The position numbers were made by a program, and so were the translations under genes. Below the pieces are notes generated by a model. It saw only the letters and a program-made list of their open reading frames with translations, ran no database searches and was not told the DNA's origin. From Dichelobacter nodosus (GTDB lineage: Bacteria > Pseudomonadota > Gammaproteobacteria > Cardiobacteriales > Cardiobacteriaceae), in NCBI RefSeq assembly GCF_001263335.1, contig NZ_LGVW01000026.1:1-48303 (forward strand): a stretch of DNA of 48,303 nucleotides, written 5' to 3'. Shown here in pieces: positions 1 to 9,649 of this stretch. Every line of letters starts with the position of its first letter. Position 1 is the first letter of the stretch.

Positions 1-260
1 GATCCAAATTACCTACAACGCCGGTTTTAGTCGGGTCAACTTCATCATCGGAAGCTTGATTTTCGAGCTCTTTTTGTTTTTTCTTGTATGCGTCGAAAAG
101 ACCTTTATCGATTTTACTTAAGGTTGCTTCTGGGAAATTCTTTTTTGAAATTACGACCGCGGTTTTATCGTTTTTTGATTCGGATTTATAAAAACATAAA
201 AAACAGTTTAAAAACTTGCGGCAAAAATTTTTCTTTAAAAGCCTGCCAAATTTTCTCCAT
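1..260 (-). CDS. Partial hypothetical protein, apparently frameshifted near its start
   Basis: I do not recognise this protein. On the minus strand a frame is open from the window edge up past position 195, giving a charged, lysine-rich segment (for example KNFPEATLSKIDKGLFDAY) that looks like real protein. This frame has no ATG, GTG or TTG start upstream. A second frame starts at an ATG at 260 (MEKIWQAFKEKFLPQ...) and stops at 186-188. Skipping one base in the T5 run around 189-193 joins them into one continuous protein. The gene is therefore either a pseudogene, carries a base-call error, or uses frameshifting. There is no convincing ribosome binding site before the ATG. The 3' end lies outside the window. 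Confidence 0.4.
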
Positions 261-272
261 GATTTTTGTGTT

Positions 273-296
273 AACGTTTTATAAAACGTTTTATAA
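273..296. repeat. Tandem 12-bp repeat with embedded 18-bp palindrome
   Basis: The 12-base unit AACGTTTTATAA occurs twice head to tail (273-284 and 285-296). The first 18 bases (273-290) form a perfect palindrome, and a second palindrome, AAAACGTTTT, sits at 283-292. It lies 12 bases upstream of the minus-strand ATG at 260 and about 215 bases upstream of rep. Its symmetry suggests an operator for a dimeric regulator, but no regulator gene is in view. Confidence 0.5.
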
Positions 297-510
297 ACTG
301 CATAAAGTTTTCCAAATTGTTTTTAAAATCGTTCCGTCGCCGTGAAAAAGTTTTCTTTTAAAACCGCCCTTTTTATCCGCTTTTTTATGATTTTTATTGC
401 AAAAAAGGCATCAAATTTTGGTGCCGTCATTTGAATAACCGGAGCAAATGGTCGATAATTTCGCGCCGACTTTATCTCGGAATAACCCTTTCATTTATTG
501 GATATATTTT

Positions 511-2505
511 GTGTTCGATCAATTAAATCCACAGCAACGCGCCGCCGTTCTTTATCTTGATTCTCCTCTGCTGGTTATCGCTGGCGCTGGTTCCGGCAAA
601 ACCGGCGTTATTACCGAAAAAATCGCGTATCTCATCGAAAGCGCGCATTACGACGCCCCAAATGTATGCGCCGTGACCTTTACCAATAAAGCTGCGCGCG
701 AAATGTTAGCGCGCAGCCGTGCCCGTTTAAAAAAGCGAGCGCACGGATTAACGATTGCCACGTTTCATCGTCTCGGGCTGATGATGCTCGAGCGCGATTT
801 TGCTAAAGCGAATCGGCGCCGCGGTTTTAGTATTTTTGATCAACACGATAGCCTCACGTTGTTGCGCGAATTGTGTCACAACGATGATGATGCATTTTTG
901 CGCCGTATGCAGCAGCACATTTCCGCGTTTAAAAATGCCAATGTTTTGCCGGAAGAAACCGCTTCTTTAATGATTGATGACGAAACGGCAGCGCAGGCGG
1001 CAAAAATTTATTGCGCTTATTGTGAACGTTTACAGGCGTATAACGCGGTGGATTTTGATGATTTGTTGTTATTGCCAACGCGACTATTAAAAACTGATGC
1101 CGCGGTGCGCGGTTTTTGGCAGGAAAAAATCCGTTATTTATTCGTCGATGAATATCAAGATACTAACAATTGCCAATATGCTTTGATGCAGTTGATTGTG
1201 GGCGCGGGCGGCGCGTTAACCGCGGTTGGCGACGATGATCAATCGATTTACGCGTGGCGCGGGGCACAGGTGAAAAATTTGCAGTATTTGCAGGAAGATT
1301 ATCCGCAGCTTCACATCATCAAATTAGAGCAAAATTACCGTTGCCATCATAAAATTTTGCAGGCGGCAAACACGTTAATTGCGCACAATCCGCATCTTGT
1401 GGAAAAACGGCTTTGGTCGCAGTTGGAACGCGGCGACGGCGTTTGTATTTTTGCGGCGCGTAATGATGAAGCCGAAGCCGAACGCATCGCCAGCGCGATT
1501 TATCAGCAAAAATTACGCACTCAAGCGGCGTGGCAGGATTTTGCCGTGTTATATCGCAGCAATTTTCAGGCACGGGCAATTGAGCAGGCGTTGCGCGATG
1601 TGAGTATTCCTTACCAAATAAGCGGCGGCACCAGTTTTTATGAACACAGCGAAATCCGCGATTTACTCGCCTATTTGCGTTTAATTAATAATCCGGAAGA
1701 TGATGCGGCATTTTTGCGGATTTGTAATGTGCCCAAACGCGAAATTGGTACTAAAACGTTGACGGTTTTAGGCGAATATGCGGCAAAACGGCAATGTTGT
1801 TTATTTTATGCGGCAACGGAATTGGGTTTGGCTACGTTATTGTCGGCGCGCGCGGCAATGAGTGTGCAGCAGTTTTGCCAATGGATTGAAGAAAAACAAA
1901 AAGAAGCCGAAACGGCGCTGCCCAGCGCATTATTGCAAACGGTGATCGATGAAGTAGCTTATCGTGAATATATTGAAGCCAATGAGGCGCCGGCAAAGGC
2001 GGAAAAACGTTGGGCGCGGGTTGAGGAGTTGATCGCGTGGCTTGTGCGTTTGGAGGAGGAAGAACGTTATCAATCGTTAGCGGGATTGATGCGGCATGTG
2101 TTGTTGCTTGATATTTTGGAGCATCAGGATAAGCAAAAAGATGGCGTGCAATTGATGACGTTGCATGCAGCAAAGGGTTTGGAATTTCCTTATGTGTATA
2201 TCGCCGGCGTGGAGGAAGATTTGTTACCACATCATCATTGCGGCGAAAGCGAGGAAGCGATTGCAGAAGAACGGCGATTGCTTTATGTCGGCATGACGCG
2301 GGCAAAGTTTCAATTGACTTTGAGTTACGCTAAACAACGCCGCCACGGCAAAAATTGGGAGGCGAGCACGGCAAGCCGTTTTTTGCAGGAATTGCCAGAA
2401 GAAGGCATTGATTGGCAAGACGGGCGCTGCGCGATTGATGAACAGGCGCTTAACGAAAAACGCGAGGAAATGTTTAGCACGCTGCGGCAGATGTTTGAAA
2501 TGTGA
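511..2505 (+). CDS. rep: ATP-dependent DNA helicase Rep
   Basis: Superfamily 1A 3'-5' DNA helicase that clears proteins from DNA ahead of the replication fork and helps restart. Visible motifs are the Walker A GAGSGKT, TFTNKAAREM (motif Ia), VDEYQDTN (motif II), GDDDQSIYAWRGA (motif III), LEQNYRC (motif IV) and, near the C-terminus, LMTLHAAKGLEF and EERRLLYVGMTRA (motifs V and VI). GDDDQSIY and the segment around SGGTSFYE favour Rep over UvrD. The start is placed at GTG 511 because homologues begin directly at LNPQQ. An in-frame ATG at 448, with GGAG only 3 bases upstream, would add 21 aromatic-rich residues not typical of the family. Length from GTG is 664 residues, close to the family norm. 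It is convergent with guaA. Confidence 0.93.
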   Translation: MFDQLNPQQRAAVLYLDSPLLVIAGAGSGKTGVITEKIAYLIESAHYDAPNVCAVTFTNKAAREMLARSRARLKKRAHGLTIATFHRLGLMMLERDFAKANRRRGFSIFDQHDSLTLLRELCHNDDDAFLRRMQQHISAFKNANVLPEETASLMIDDETAAQAAKIYCAYCERLQAYNAVDFDDLLLLPTRLLKTDAAVRGFWQEKIRYLFVDEYQDTNNCQYALMQLIVGAGGALTAVGDDDQSIYAWRGAQVKNLQYLQEDYPQLHIIKLEQNYRCHHKILQAANTLIAHNPHLVEKRLWSQLERGDGVCIFAARNDEAEAERIASAIYQQKLRTQAAWQDFAVLYRSNFQARAIEQALRDVSIPYQISGGTSFYEHSEIRDLLAYLRLINNPEDDAAFLRICNVPKREIGTKTLTVLGEYAAKRQCCLFYAATELGLATLLSARAAMSVQQFCQWIEEKQKEAETALPSALLQTVIDEVAYREYIEANEAPAKAEKRWARVEELIAWLVRLEEEERYQSLAGLMRHVLLLDILEHQDKQKDGVQLMTLHAAKGLEFPYVYIAGVEEDLLPHHHCGESEEAIAEERRLLYVGMTRAKFQLTLSYAKQRRHGKNWEASTASRFLQELPEEGIDWQDGRCAIDEQALNEKREEMFSTLRQMFEM

Positions 2506-2537
2506 ATTTGCTTCTTAAAAAAAATCGTTATGAAAAA

Positions 2538-2567
2538 ATCACCCAAAGAATGCATTCTTTGGGTGAT
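2538..2567 (-). terminator. Rho-independent terminator of guaA
   Basis: A perfect 30-base inverted repeat (ATCACCCAAAGAATG and its complement) lies between the convergent rep and guaA genes. On the minus strand it is followed at once by T6 and then T8 runs, as expected for guaA termination. On the plus strand no T-run follows, so termination of rep by it is less certain. Confidence 0.85.
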
Positions 2568-2594
2568 CGTCAACATGAAATAGCAAATAGCGCG

Positions 2595-4148
2595 CTATTC
2601 CCACTCAATCGTTGCCGGCGGTTTACTACTCACATCGTAAACCACGCGCGAAATGCCCGAAACATGATTAATAATCCGCCGCGAAACTTCATCTAAAAAA
2701 TCATAAGGCAATTTTGCCCACCGCGCCGTCATAAAATCAATTGTTTCCACCGCGCGCAACGCCACTACAAAATCATAACGCCGCCCGTCGCCCATCACGC
2801 CCACCGAACGAATCGGTAAAAAAACAGCAAACGCTTGGCTCACAGCATCATATAAATCATATTCGCGCAACGCTTGAATAAAAATCGCATCGGCTTGCCG
2901 CAGCAAATCGGCATATTCCGCCTTCACTTCTCCCAAAATGCGCACGCCCAAACCTGGCCCCGGAAAAGGGTGACGATAAATCATCGTTTTTGGCAAGCTC
3001 AAAGCCAGCCCCAATTGCCGCACTTCATCTTTAAACAACATGCGCAACGGTTCCAAAAGCGATAAATTCATCTTTTCAGGCAAACCGCCCACATTGTGAT
3101 GCGATTTAATCACTTGCGCTTTGCCCGTTTTACTACCAGCCGATTCAATCACATCAGGATAAATCGTGCCCTGCGCCAACCATTTAGCGTCCTTAATTTT
3201 TGCCGCTTCTTCATCAAAAATTTCAATAAACAAACGCCCGATAGTTTTGCGTTTTTCCTCGGGATCGGTCACCCCTTTTAATGCTGCAAAAAAGCGATCA
3301 GCCGCATTAACGCGAATCACGTTAACGCCCATATTTTGCGCAAAAACCGCCATCACTTCATCGCCTTCATGCAAACGCAATAAACCCGTATCCACAAAAA
3401 CACATGTCAATTGCGCGCCGATGACTTCGTGCAATAACGCCGCAACCACGGAAGAATCCACGCCGCCCGATAATCCCAAAATAACTTTTTCGGTGCCTAC
3501 TTTTTCGGCAATTTCGCGCCGTTTTTCGGTAATAAAATGCTCGGTTGTCCAATCAGCTGAACAACCGCATATTTTGCGCACGAATTGTGCGATTAATGCC
3601 GCGCCGTTTGGTGTATGCGTGACTTCTGGGTGAAATTGCACGCCGTACCACGGTTTTGATTGATGCGCGCAAGCAGCAATCGGCGCATTATTTGAAGACG
3701 CAATCGCAACAAATTCTGCCGGCAATTGGCTGACGTGGTCGCCGTGGCTCATCCAAACATCGCGCATATCCAATCCGGCAAAAAAGGCGTGATCCGCTTG
3801 AAAATCCAGCGCGGCATAACCAAATTCTTGTTGATTTGTATGCGTAACTTGACCGCCCCAATGTTTAATCATCGCCTGCATGCCGTAGCAAACGCCTAAA
3901 ATCGGGCAATCCAATTGCCAAACAATTTCAGGAATGGTTGGCGCATCGCTTTCGAGCGTACTATTAGGACTGCCGGAAAGAATGATGCCTTTGGGCGCAA
4001 AAGCGCGGATCATTTGCGGATCCACATCGTAAGCGTAGATTTCGCTATAAACGCCCGCCTCGCGCACACGGCGCGCAATTAATTGCGTAAATTGCGAGCC
4101 AAAGTCCAGAATTAAAATTTTATCGTTATGAAGATTAGAATGAAGCAT
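2595..4148 (-). CDS. guaA: GMP synthase (glutamine-hydrolysing)
   Basis: Converts XMP to GMP with ATP and glutamine, the last step of guanylate synthesis, in the cytosol. The N-terminal class I glutamine amidotransferase domain (about 10-195) has nucleophile Cys87 in GVCYGMQ and the His173/Glu175 pair in QFHPEVTH. The ATP-pyrophosphatase domain has the P-loop SGGVDSSV at 227-234. The C-terminal dimerisation domain ends in the conserved PPATIEWE. At 517 residues it is full length. It lies 8 bases downstream of a small membrane-protein gene and is probably co-transcribed with it. guaB is encoded 1.4 kb away on the same strand but separated by an unrelated binding-protein gene, so this is not a classical guaBA operon. 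Confidence 0.97.
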   Translation of the reverse strand: MLHSNLHNDKILILDFGSQFTQLIARRVREAGVYSEIYAYDVDPQMIRAFAPKGIILSGSPNSTLESDAPTIPEIVWQLDCPILGVCYGMQAMIKHWGGQVTHTNQQEFGYAALDFQADHAFFAGLDMRDVWMSHGDHVSQLPAEFVAIASSNNAPIAACAHQSKPWYGVQFHPEVTHTPNGAALIAQFVRKICGCSADWTTEHFITEKRREIAEKVGTEKVILGLSGGVDSSVVAALLHEVIGAQLTCVFVDTGLLRLHEGDEVMAVFAQNMGVNVIRVNAADRFFAALKGVTDPEEKRKTIGRLFIEIFDEEAAKIKDAKWLAQGTIYPDVIESAGSKTGKAQVIKSHHNVGGLPEKMNLSLLEPLRMLFKDEVRQLGLALSLPKTMIYRHPFPGPGLGVRILGEVKAEYADLLRQADAIFIQALREYDLYDAVSQAFAVFLPIRSVGVMGDGRRYDFVVALRAVETIDFMTARWAKLPYDFLDEVSRRIINHVSGISRVVYDVSSKPPATIEWE

Positions 4149-4156
4149 GATTATCC

Positions 4157-4543
4157 TTAAAGATTGTCATATTTTATGATCTCCTGCCAAGGCATTATTT
4201 GATATTTTCGTCTTTGCCATTCCCAAAAACCAGCGGCAGCGGCGCCAAAAATCGGCGTCAAAATAACGCTAAAAAAAAGAGAAAAAATCAAAGAATAAAA
4301 AACATCATGCCCCAAAAAAATTAAGGCATAGAGCAGAAAAAAAGGGAGTAACAGCAGCGCAGAAAAAATGCTCATCATGATGAAGTTCTTTAAAAAATCA
4401 GCCACAATCGGCGGCGGAATTTCCAAGCCGCGCTGCCATAAAACGCGATAAATTTTCGGAGATTTATAAGAATTTGGAATCCGCGCCGTCCATAAATAAG
4501 CCAATATTTGCCGAATGGATTCAGGATATTCCTCCGGAATCAT
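4157..4543 (-). CDS. Small membrane protein, DUF6404-like
   Basis: A protein of about 128 residues with no assigned function. It has a soluble N-terminal third, with a K[15 protein letters not shown] segment followed by the FLKNF region, and then two hydrophobic stretches that look like transmembrane helices, ending in a charged, cytosolic-looking tail. The GLEIPPP motif just before the membrane part recalls DUF6404 proteins; this is recognition from memory. The start is placed at ATG 4543, which has a strong AAGGAG six bases upstream, rather than at an ATG ten codons earlier. It lies immediately upstream of guaA (8-base gap). Confidence 0.7.
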   Translation of the reverse strand: MIPEEYPESIRQILAYLWTARIPNSYKSPKIYRVLWQRGLEIPPPIVADFLKNFIMMSIFSALLLLPFFLLYALIFLGHDVFYSLIFSLFFSVILTPIFGAAAAGFWEWQRRKYQIMPWQEIIKYDNL

Positions 4544-4667
4544 AAAATGCTCCTTACTCACAAGTTTATTCAAATGTCTACTTTAACGGTTTTTAAAATA
4601 GAACGGAAAAAACGATGAAATATTGAGCCTATTTTTGAGCAACAGAGATGAAAATAAAGGCAAAAAA

Positions 4668-5417
4668 CTATCGCCAACGCGCAATAATTTGACTGAGTTC
4701 ACCGCTTTTCCGGATATTTTCCAAACCGGCGTTAATTTTACGCAATAATTCTTGTTCGCGCTCATCAACACCAATAACTAATTGCGTTGCATCTTTATCT
4801 TCGGCAGTCATATCAATCACTTGTGAATAAAAAACGCGGCGACTCAACGCGCCGCGCGTAGCCAAATAATTGAGCACTAAACAATCGCCCGCAGCAAATT
4901 CGGCTTTACCGTTTAATAAACTTTTCAAACTCAAAAAATGCGTTCCCGGAAAAGCAACAAATTGATCGGGATTAGTGATGATTTGATTTTCTAAAAAAAG
5001 ATCTTTTAAGCCATCTGCGGGATCGGTGCTGATGGTGCCGTTTGTCCAATGAGCTAATTTATCTTTATCCAAAGAAAAAATGCAATCTTTTGATTCTAAA
5101 TAATATTCTGAAGCGGTGATGCCGGAAAAATCAGAAAGATCACTACGAGAAACGCCTTCCATAATGATGGATAATCCTTCTTCTTTCCAATTTTTCAAAG
5201 CTGACCACGGAAGAATTTTGTAATCAAATTCAATATCTTGATCGATAGCAATCGCATTTAAAATATCAATATCAATGCCGGAAACTTTGCCGCGCTCATC
5301 AGTGCTTGCATAAGGCGCATAAATTCTTTCCGTACCGACCAAATAAGTTTTTGCCAAAACAGTTTGGGACAAGATTGAAAATCCCAGCGCTATCAGTAAC
5401 ACATTATTTTTCATCAT
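4668..5417 (-). CDS. Periplasmic solute-binding protein, family 3 (orphan)
   Basis: A 249-residue protein of the bacterial extracellular solute-binding family 3 fold, usual for polar amino-acid ABC importers. A signal peptide (about 1-22, ending LSQTVLA) directs export. The mature part shows the typical order: a start like YLVGTERIYAPYASTDE, GIDIDILNAI, the lobe-1 segment GVSRSDLSDFSG, and a later lobe-2 AGDCLVLNYL. The position where amino-acid binders carry the carboxylate-binding Arg (in the usual T-P-E-R stretch) is Ser here, so the ligand may not be an amino acid. No permease or ATPase gene is adjacent. It could be a scavenging partner of a distant importer or a sensor domain. ATG 5417 is preceded by GGAG. 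Confidence 0.85.
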   Translation of the reverse strand: MMKNNVLLIALGFSILSQTVLAKTYLVGTERIYAPYASTDERGKVSGIDIDILNAIAIDQDIEFDYKILPWSALKNWKEEGLSIIMEGVSRSDLSDFSGITASEYYLESKDCIFSLDKDKLAHWTNGTISTDPADGLKDLFLENQIITNPDQFVAFPGTHFLSLKSLLNGKAEFAAGDCLVLNYLATRGALSRRVFYSQVIDMTAEDKDATQLVIGVDEREQELLRKINAGLENIRKSGELSQIIARWR

Positions 5418-5525
5418 AAACTCCGATTCTAATACGACAAAAGTCCATTGTGCTACAAAATAGCGCGGGTGTCCCTACTATTTTTTAATCATGCCGCAGC
5501 GCAAAGCCACGGCATCAGCCAAAAA

Positions 5526-7043
<1,518 letters not shown>

Positions 7044-7162
7044 TTATTTTGCCGGCAGCGCTATTCCATGATGAAACTGCAAACGGCAAACGCGGAAAAA
7101 TGATGGAGTTATGGCATCTGACAAAAAAGAAATGAAACATCATGAGCAGGTTTTGCGTGATA

Positions 7163-7627
7163 TTACGGTTTCAAACTGCAGGGGAAAAAACCAGATTGTG
7201 CATTTTCTGCAGGATACAACGATAAATGGCGCTGCAATAAACATTGTCGGTGATTTTTACTCAATAATACCGCGCCAGCACTGCTCAAAATCGCCGCGAA
7301 AAAAGTTACATATTCTGCAAACGGCGTCCCCATAAATAACACCACAAAAAATAAAAATAACGGCAAACCGTAGGTATAAATCGCTAATAAAGACAAAATT
7401 CGGCGCGAAATGCACAACATTCCATAATCGCCCCAAGATGTTTCCGGTTGCCGCGGCAACGTTAAAGATGCCGGAAAAATCGCACCCGTAAACCACATTT
7501 CCTGCTTGCCGCAAGCGCAATTTTGCGTGCAGTGCAAACATTGGGCATTTTCTCCCAACATATTGATTGTTAAGTAATGCTCATTTTGAGCGATGATTTT
7601 TACCGGTATTTTCAGAAAATCATTCAT
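7163..7627 (-). CDS. rseC: SoxR-reducing system protein RseC / sigma-E regulator family
   Basis: A 154-residue inner-membrane protein of the RseC/MucC family, which in other bacteria modulates sigma-E and supports reduction of the SoxR iron-sulfur cluster. An N-terminal beta-rich region carries a Cys cluster (Cys30, 33, 37, 39; pattern C-x2-C-x3-C-x-C), followed by two transmembrane segments (about 78-100 and 103-121) and a short basic tail. Its ATG overlaps the stop of the upstream lipoprotein gene by 8 bases, so translation is probably coupled. rpoE and rseAB are not in the window. The family call rests on topology and the Cys pattern, since sequence identity to the E. coli protein is low. 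Confidence 0.75.
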   Translation of the reverse strand: MNDFLKIPVKIIAQNEHYLTINMLGENAQCLHCTQNCACGKQEMWFTGAIFPASLTLPRQPETSWGDYGMLCISRRILSLLAIYTYGLPLFLFFVVLFMGTPFAEYVTFFAAILSSAGAVLLSKNHRQCLLQRHLSLYPAENAQSGFFPCSLKP

Positions 7628-7958
7628 TTTTTTGCTGCCGGATCACGTTTTGCGCAGAATGCAACGCGCTTTCTGCGGCAATTTCTGCGGCGCGATAACG
7701 TCCCTGTTGAATTAATTTTTGCGCGCGCTGATACGCCGCTTCCGCTTCCGCTAAATCAGGACACGAACACGGCGGCGTTAAATATTTGGGACACGAGCAA
7801 GTCGCCAACGATTTTGCCGCGTCAATAGCGGCTTGTGCTTCACTTAAACGTTGGAGCGGCATCGATGAAAGAGACGTTGTACACGCAACCATCATTTCCA
7901 AAAGCGGCAACAAACACAAAAAACGTGATGACGGCATAAAATTTTTCATGAATATCAT
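7620..7958 (-). CDS. Small Cys-rich lipoprotein, DUF4398-like
   Basis: About 112 residues. The start is set at ATG 7958, which has AGGA five bases upstream; the open frame continues further upstream without a better start. Residues 1-26 form a lipoprotein signal with lipobox M-V-A-C (Cys26). The mature part consists of two helices rich in Ala and Glu, of the AEAAYQRAQKLIQQGRYRAAE type, that resemble DUF4398/TPR-like lipoproteins. Between the helices are two closely spaced CSCP motifs (TCSCP and PCSCP), which could bind metal or form disulfides. It overlaps rseC by 8 bases, suggesting a shared envelope-stress or redox role. The function is unknown. Confidence 0.7.
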   Translation of the reverse strand: MIFMKNFMPSSRFLCLLPLLEMMVACTTSLSSMPLQRLSEAQAAIDAAKSLATCSCPKYLTPPCSCPDLAEAEAAYQRAQKLIQQGRYRAAEIAAESALHSAQNVIRQQKNE

Positions 7959-8261
7959 TTTTATCCTAATTTTTAAGCGTAGACGATAAAATAAATGCAA
8001 CGGGTGACGTATTAAAGCATCTTTTGCTCCGGCGCCAACATAATACGCCAACGCGTGAAAAACAACCGTCCGCCGGAGACAAAAAAAGCCCGCGTTCGAT
8101 TCTTTATAAAGCCGGCGTGGACTTTTCTCCCAAAGCGGTATTTTCGAGCAAATATACGCCGAATTTGCGCAATCGTATTGCAAATTATTTTATTTTTAAC
8201 ATAAGGCATGCAGATTGCTTGCAAAGAATGAGCATAACAATCACATCAAAGGAGTTTCATA
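7959..8261. other. Divergent intergenic region between the lipoprotein gene and qmcA
   Basis: About 300 bases with no convincing gene. It must hold the divergent promoters of the rseC unit and the qmcA unit. Visible structure: an 8-bp inverted repeat CTCCGGCG (8027-8034) / CGCCGGAG (8071-8078), and a GC-rich element around 8086-8120 that on the minus strand ends in a T7 run but has a mismatched stem. An AAAGGAG ribosome site precedes the qmcA ATG. Confidence 0.4.
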
Positions 8262-9200
8262 ATGGAAATGGTTTCTGGCGTTAATGTCTTTACCTTAATT
8301 TTTGTTTTTACCCTGATTTGGTTGGTTAGAAAAGCAGTGCAAATTGTGCCGCAGGGAATGGAATATACCGTGCTGCGTTTGGGACGTTATCACCGCACTT
8401 TAGATCCGGGTTTTACTTTATTAGTGCCGTTGTGGGAATCGATCGGGCACCGCGTCAATATGAAAGAACGGGTTTTTGACGTGCCGCGGCAAGAAGTAAT
8501 TACGCAGGATAACGCCATCGTCAGCGTTGATGGCGTGGTGTTTTTTCAAGTTATCGACGCGGCAAAAGCGGCGTATCGCGTGGACGATTTGGAATTGTCC
8601 ATTATGAATTTATCCATGACGAATTTGCGCACGGTGATGGGCTCCATGCCGTTAGATGATTTATTGTCTCGCCGCGATGAAATCAATCATAATTTATTAA
8701 AAACCATTGATTTAGCAACGAATCCTTGGGGCGTCAAAGTCACGCGTGTAGAAGTTAAAGACATTACACCGCCCGATGAATTAGCCGATGCGATGGCGCG
8801 ACAAATGAAAGCCGAACGCATCAAACGCGCGCAAATTCTAGAAGCCGAAGGTTTACGGCAAGCGGAAATTCTGCGCGCCGAAGGGGAAAAACAAGCGCAA
8901 GTTTTAGAAGCCGAAGGCGAAAAAGCCGCAGCATTTTTGCAAGCCGAAGCCCGCGAACGCCTCGCACAAGCCGAATCACGCGCTACACAAATGGTTTCCC
9001 AAGCGATTGAAAACGGAAACATCAATGCTATTAACTATTTCGTTGCGCAAAAATACGTGGAAGCGTTGGCGAAATTTGCCGAAAACGATCAACAAAAAAC
9101 CTTTTTCATGCCGATGGAGTCTAACGGTTTATTAGGCGCGCTCGGCGGCATTGCCGAAATGTTAAAACAAAGCGCCGATCGCGGAGCCGATAAGAAATGA
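8262..9200 (+). CDS. qmcA: SPFH/Band 7 membrane protein QmcA
   Basis: A stomatin-like (SPFH) protein anchored by one N-terminal transmembrane helix (about 8-26) that forms large ring or cage assemblies with membrane proteases in the inner membrane. The SPFH domain follows (VPQGMEYTVLRLGRYHRTL ... NPWGVKVTRVEVKDI). Then comes a long Ala/Glu-rich coiled coil with repeated ILEAEG/ILRAEGEKQ units, and the C-terminal signature NYFVAQKYVEAL. At 312 residues it is near the E. coli length (305). AAAGGAG lies seven bases before the ATG. The stop overlaps the nfeD start by four bases, the standard QmcA-NfeD pairing. Confidence 0.93.
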   Translation: MEMVSGVNVFTLIFVFTLIWLVRKAVQIVPQGMEYTVLRLGRYHRTLDPGFTLLVPLWESIGHRVNMKERVFDVPRQEVITQDNAIVSVDGVVFFQVIDAAKAAYRVDDLELSIMNLSMTNLRTVMGSMPLDDLLSRRDEINHNLLKTIDLATNPWGVKVTRVEVKDITPPDELADAMARQMKAERIKRAQILEAEGLRQAEILRAEGEKQAQVLEAEGEKAAAFLQAEARERLAQAESRATQMVSQAIENGNINAINYFVAQKYVEALAKFAENDQQKTFFMPMESNGLLGALGGIAEMLKQSADRGADKK

Positions 9201-9649
9201 CGTTGCTCGAACCCATTTTTTGGAATTGGTTGGTTTTAGCGGCATTTTTTTTATTCGTTGAACTCATCAGCCCTTCTTTTTTTGCGTTTTTTTTAAGCCT
9301 CGCGGCGGCAATTGTTGCCGCGATCAGCTTTATTTATCCCGAATTATCGTTATCAGCGCAAGGAATTTGCTTTGCGCTTTTTGCGCTCGTCAATACGATT
9401 TTTTGGTGGAAATTCGTTAAAAAACGTTGGCAAAATGATCGCCGCGATCTCTCAACGCAATTAAATCACCCCAATAACGAATTGATCGGACGCCATTTTC
9501 AGCTGCAAACGCCGATTGAAAACGGGCGCGGGCAATTGCAAATTAACGATAGTTTTTGGACGATTCACGGCGAAGATATGCCCGCCGGCGCCATAATTCA
9601 AATTGATCGCATTGAAAGCTTGGATATTTATGTTAGTCGCGTTGCGTAA
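9197..9649 (+). CDS. NfeD family protein (QmcA partner)
   Basis: A 150-residue membrane protein of the short NfeD type, like E. coli YbbK. Three closely spaced hydrophobic segments lie in residues about 8-75, followed by a small C-terminal OB-fold (about 85-148: IGRHFQLQTPIENGRGQLQI and VSRVA at the end). NfeD proteins are encoded next to SPFH proteins and bind them. The ATGA overlap with qmcA supports co-translation. The 3' end overlaps the next gene by 20 bases. Confidence 0.9.
   Translation: MTLLEPIFWNWLVLAAFFLFVELISPSFFAFFLSLAAAIVAAISFIYPELSLSAQGICFALFALVNTIFWWKFVKKRWQNDRRDLSTQLNHPNNELIGRHFQLQTPIENGRGQLQINDSFWTIHGEDMPAGAIIQIDRIESLDIYVSRVA

Noticed and set aside
88-345. Plus-strand open frame of 85 codons at the left edge
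   Set aside because: It is the antisense image of the minus-strand open frame there; its composition (Phe, Tyr, Lys, Arg) is what antisense of a Lys-rich gene gives.
5492-5516. ATGCCG...CGGCAT inverted repeat after guaB as a terminator
   Set aside because: Long loop and no T-run on the minus strand after it.
7111-7335. Plus-strand open frame of 74 codons between guaB and rseC with GGAG before its ATG
   Set aside because: Most of it is antisense to rseC, the GGAG spacing is too short, and the product has no recognisable features.
8084-8125. TTCGATTC-containing stretch resembling a tRNA T-arm
   Set aside because: No acceptor stem, D-arm or anticodon arm can be built around it; also mismatched as a terminator.
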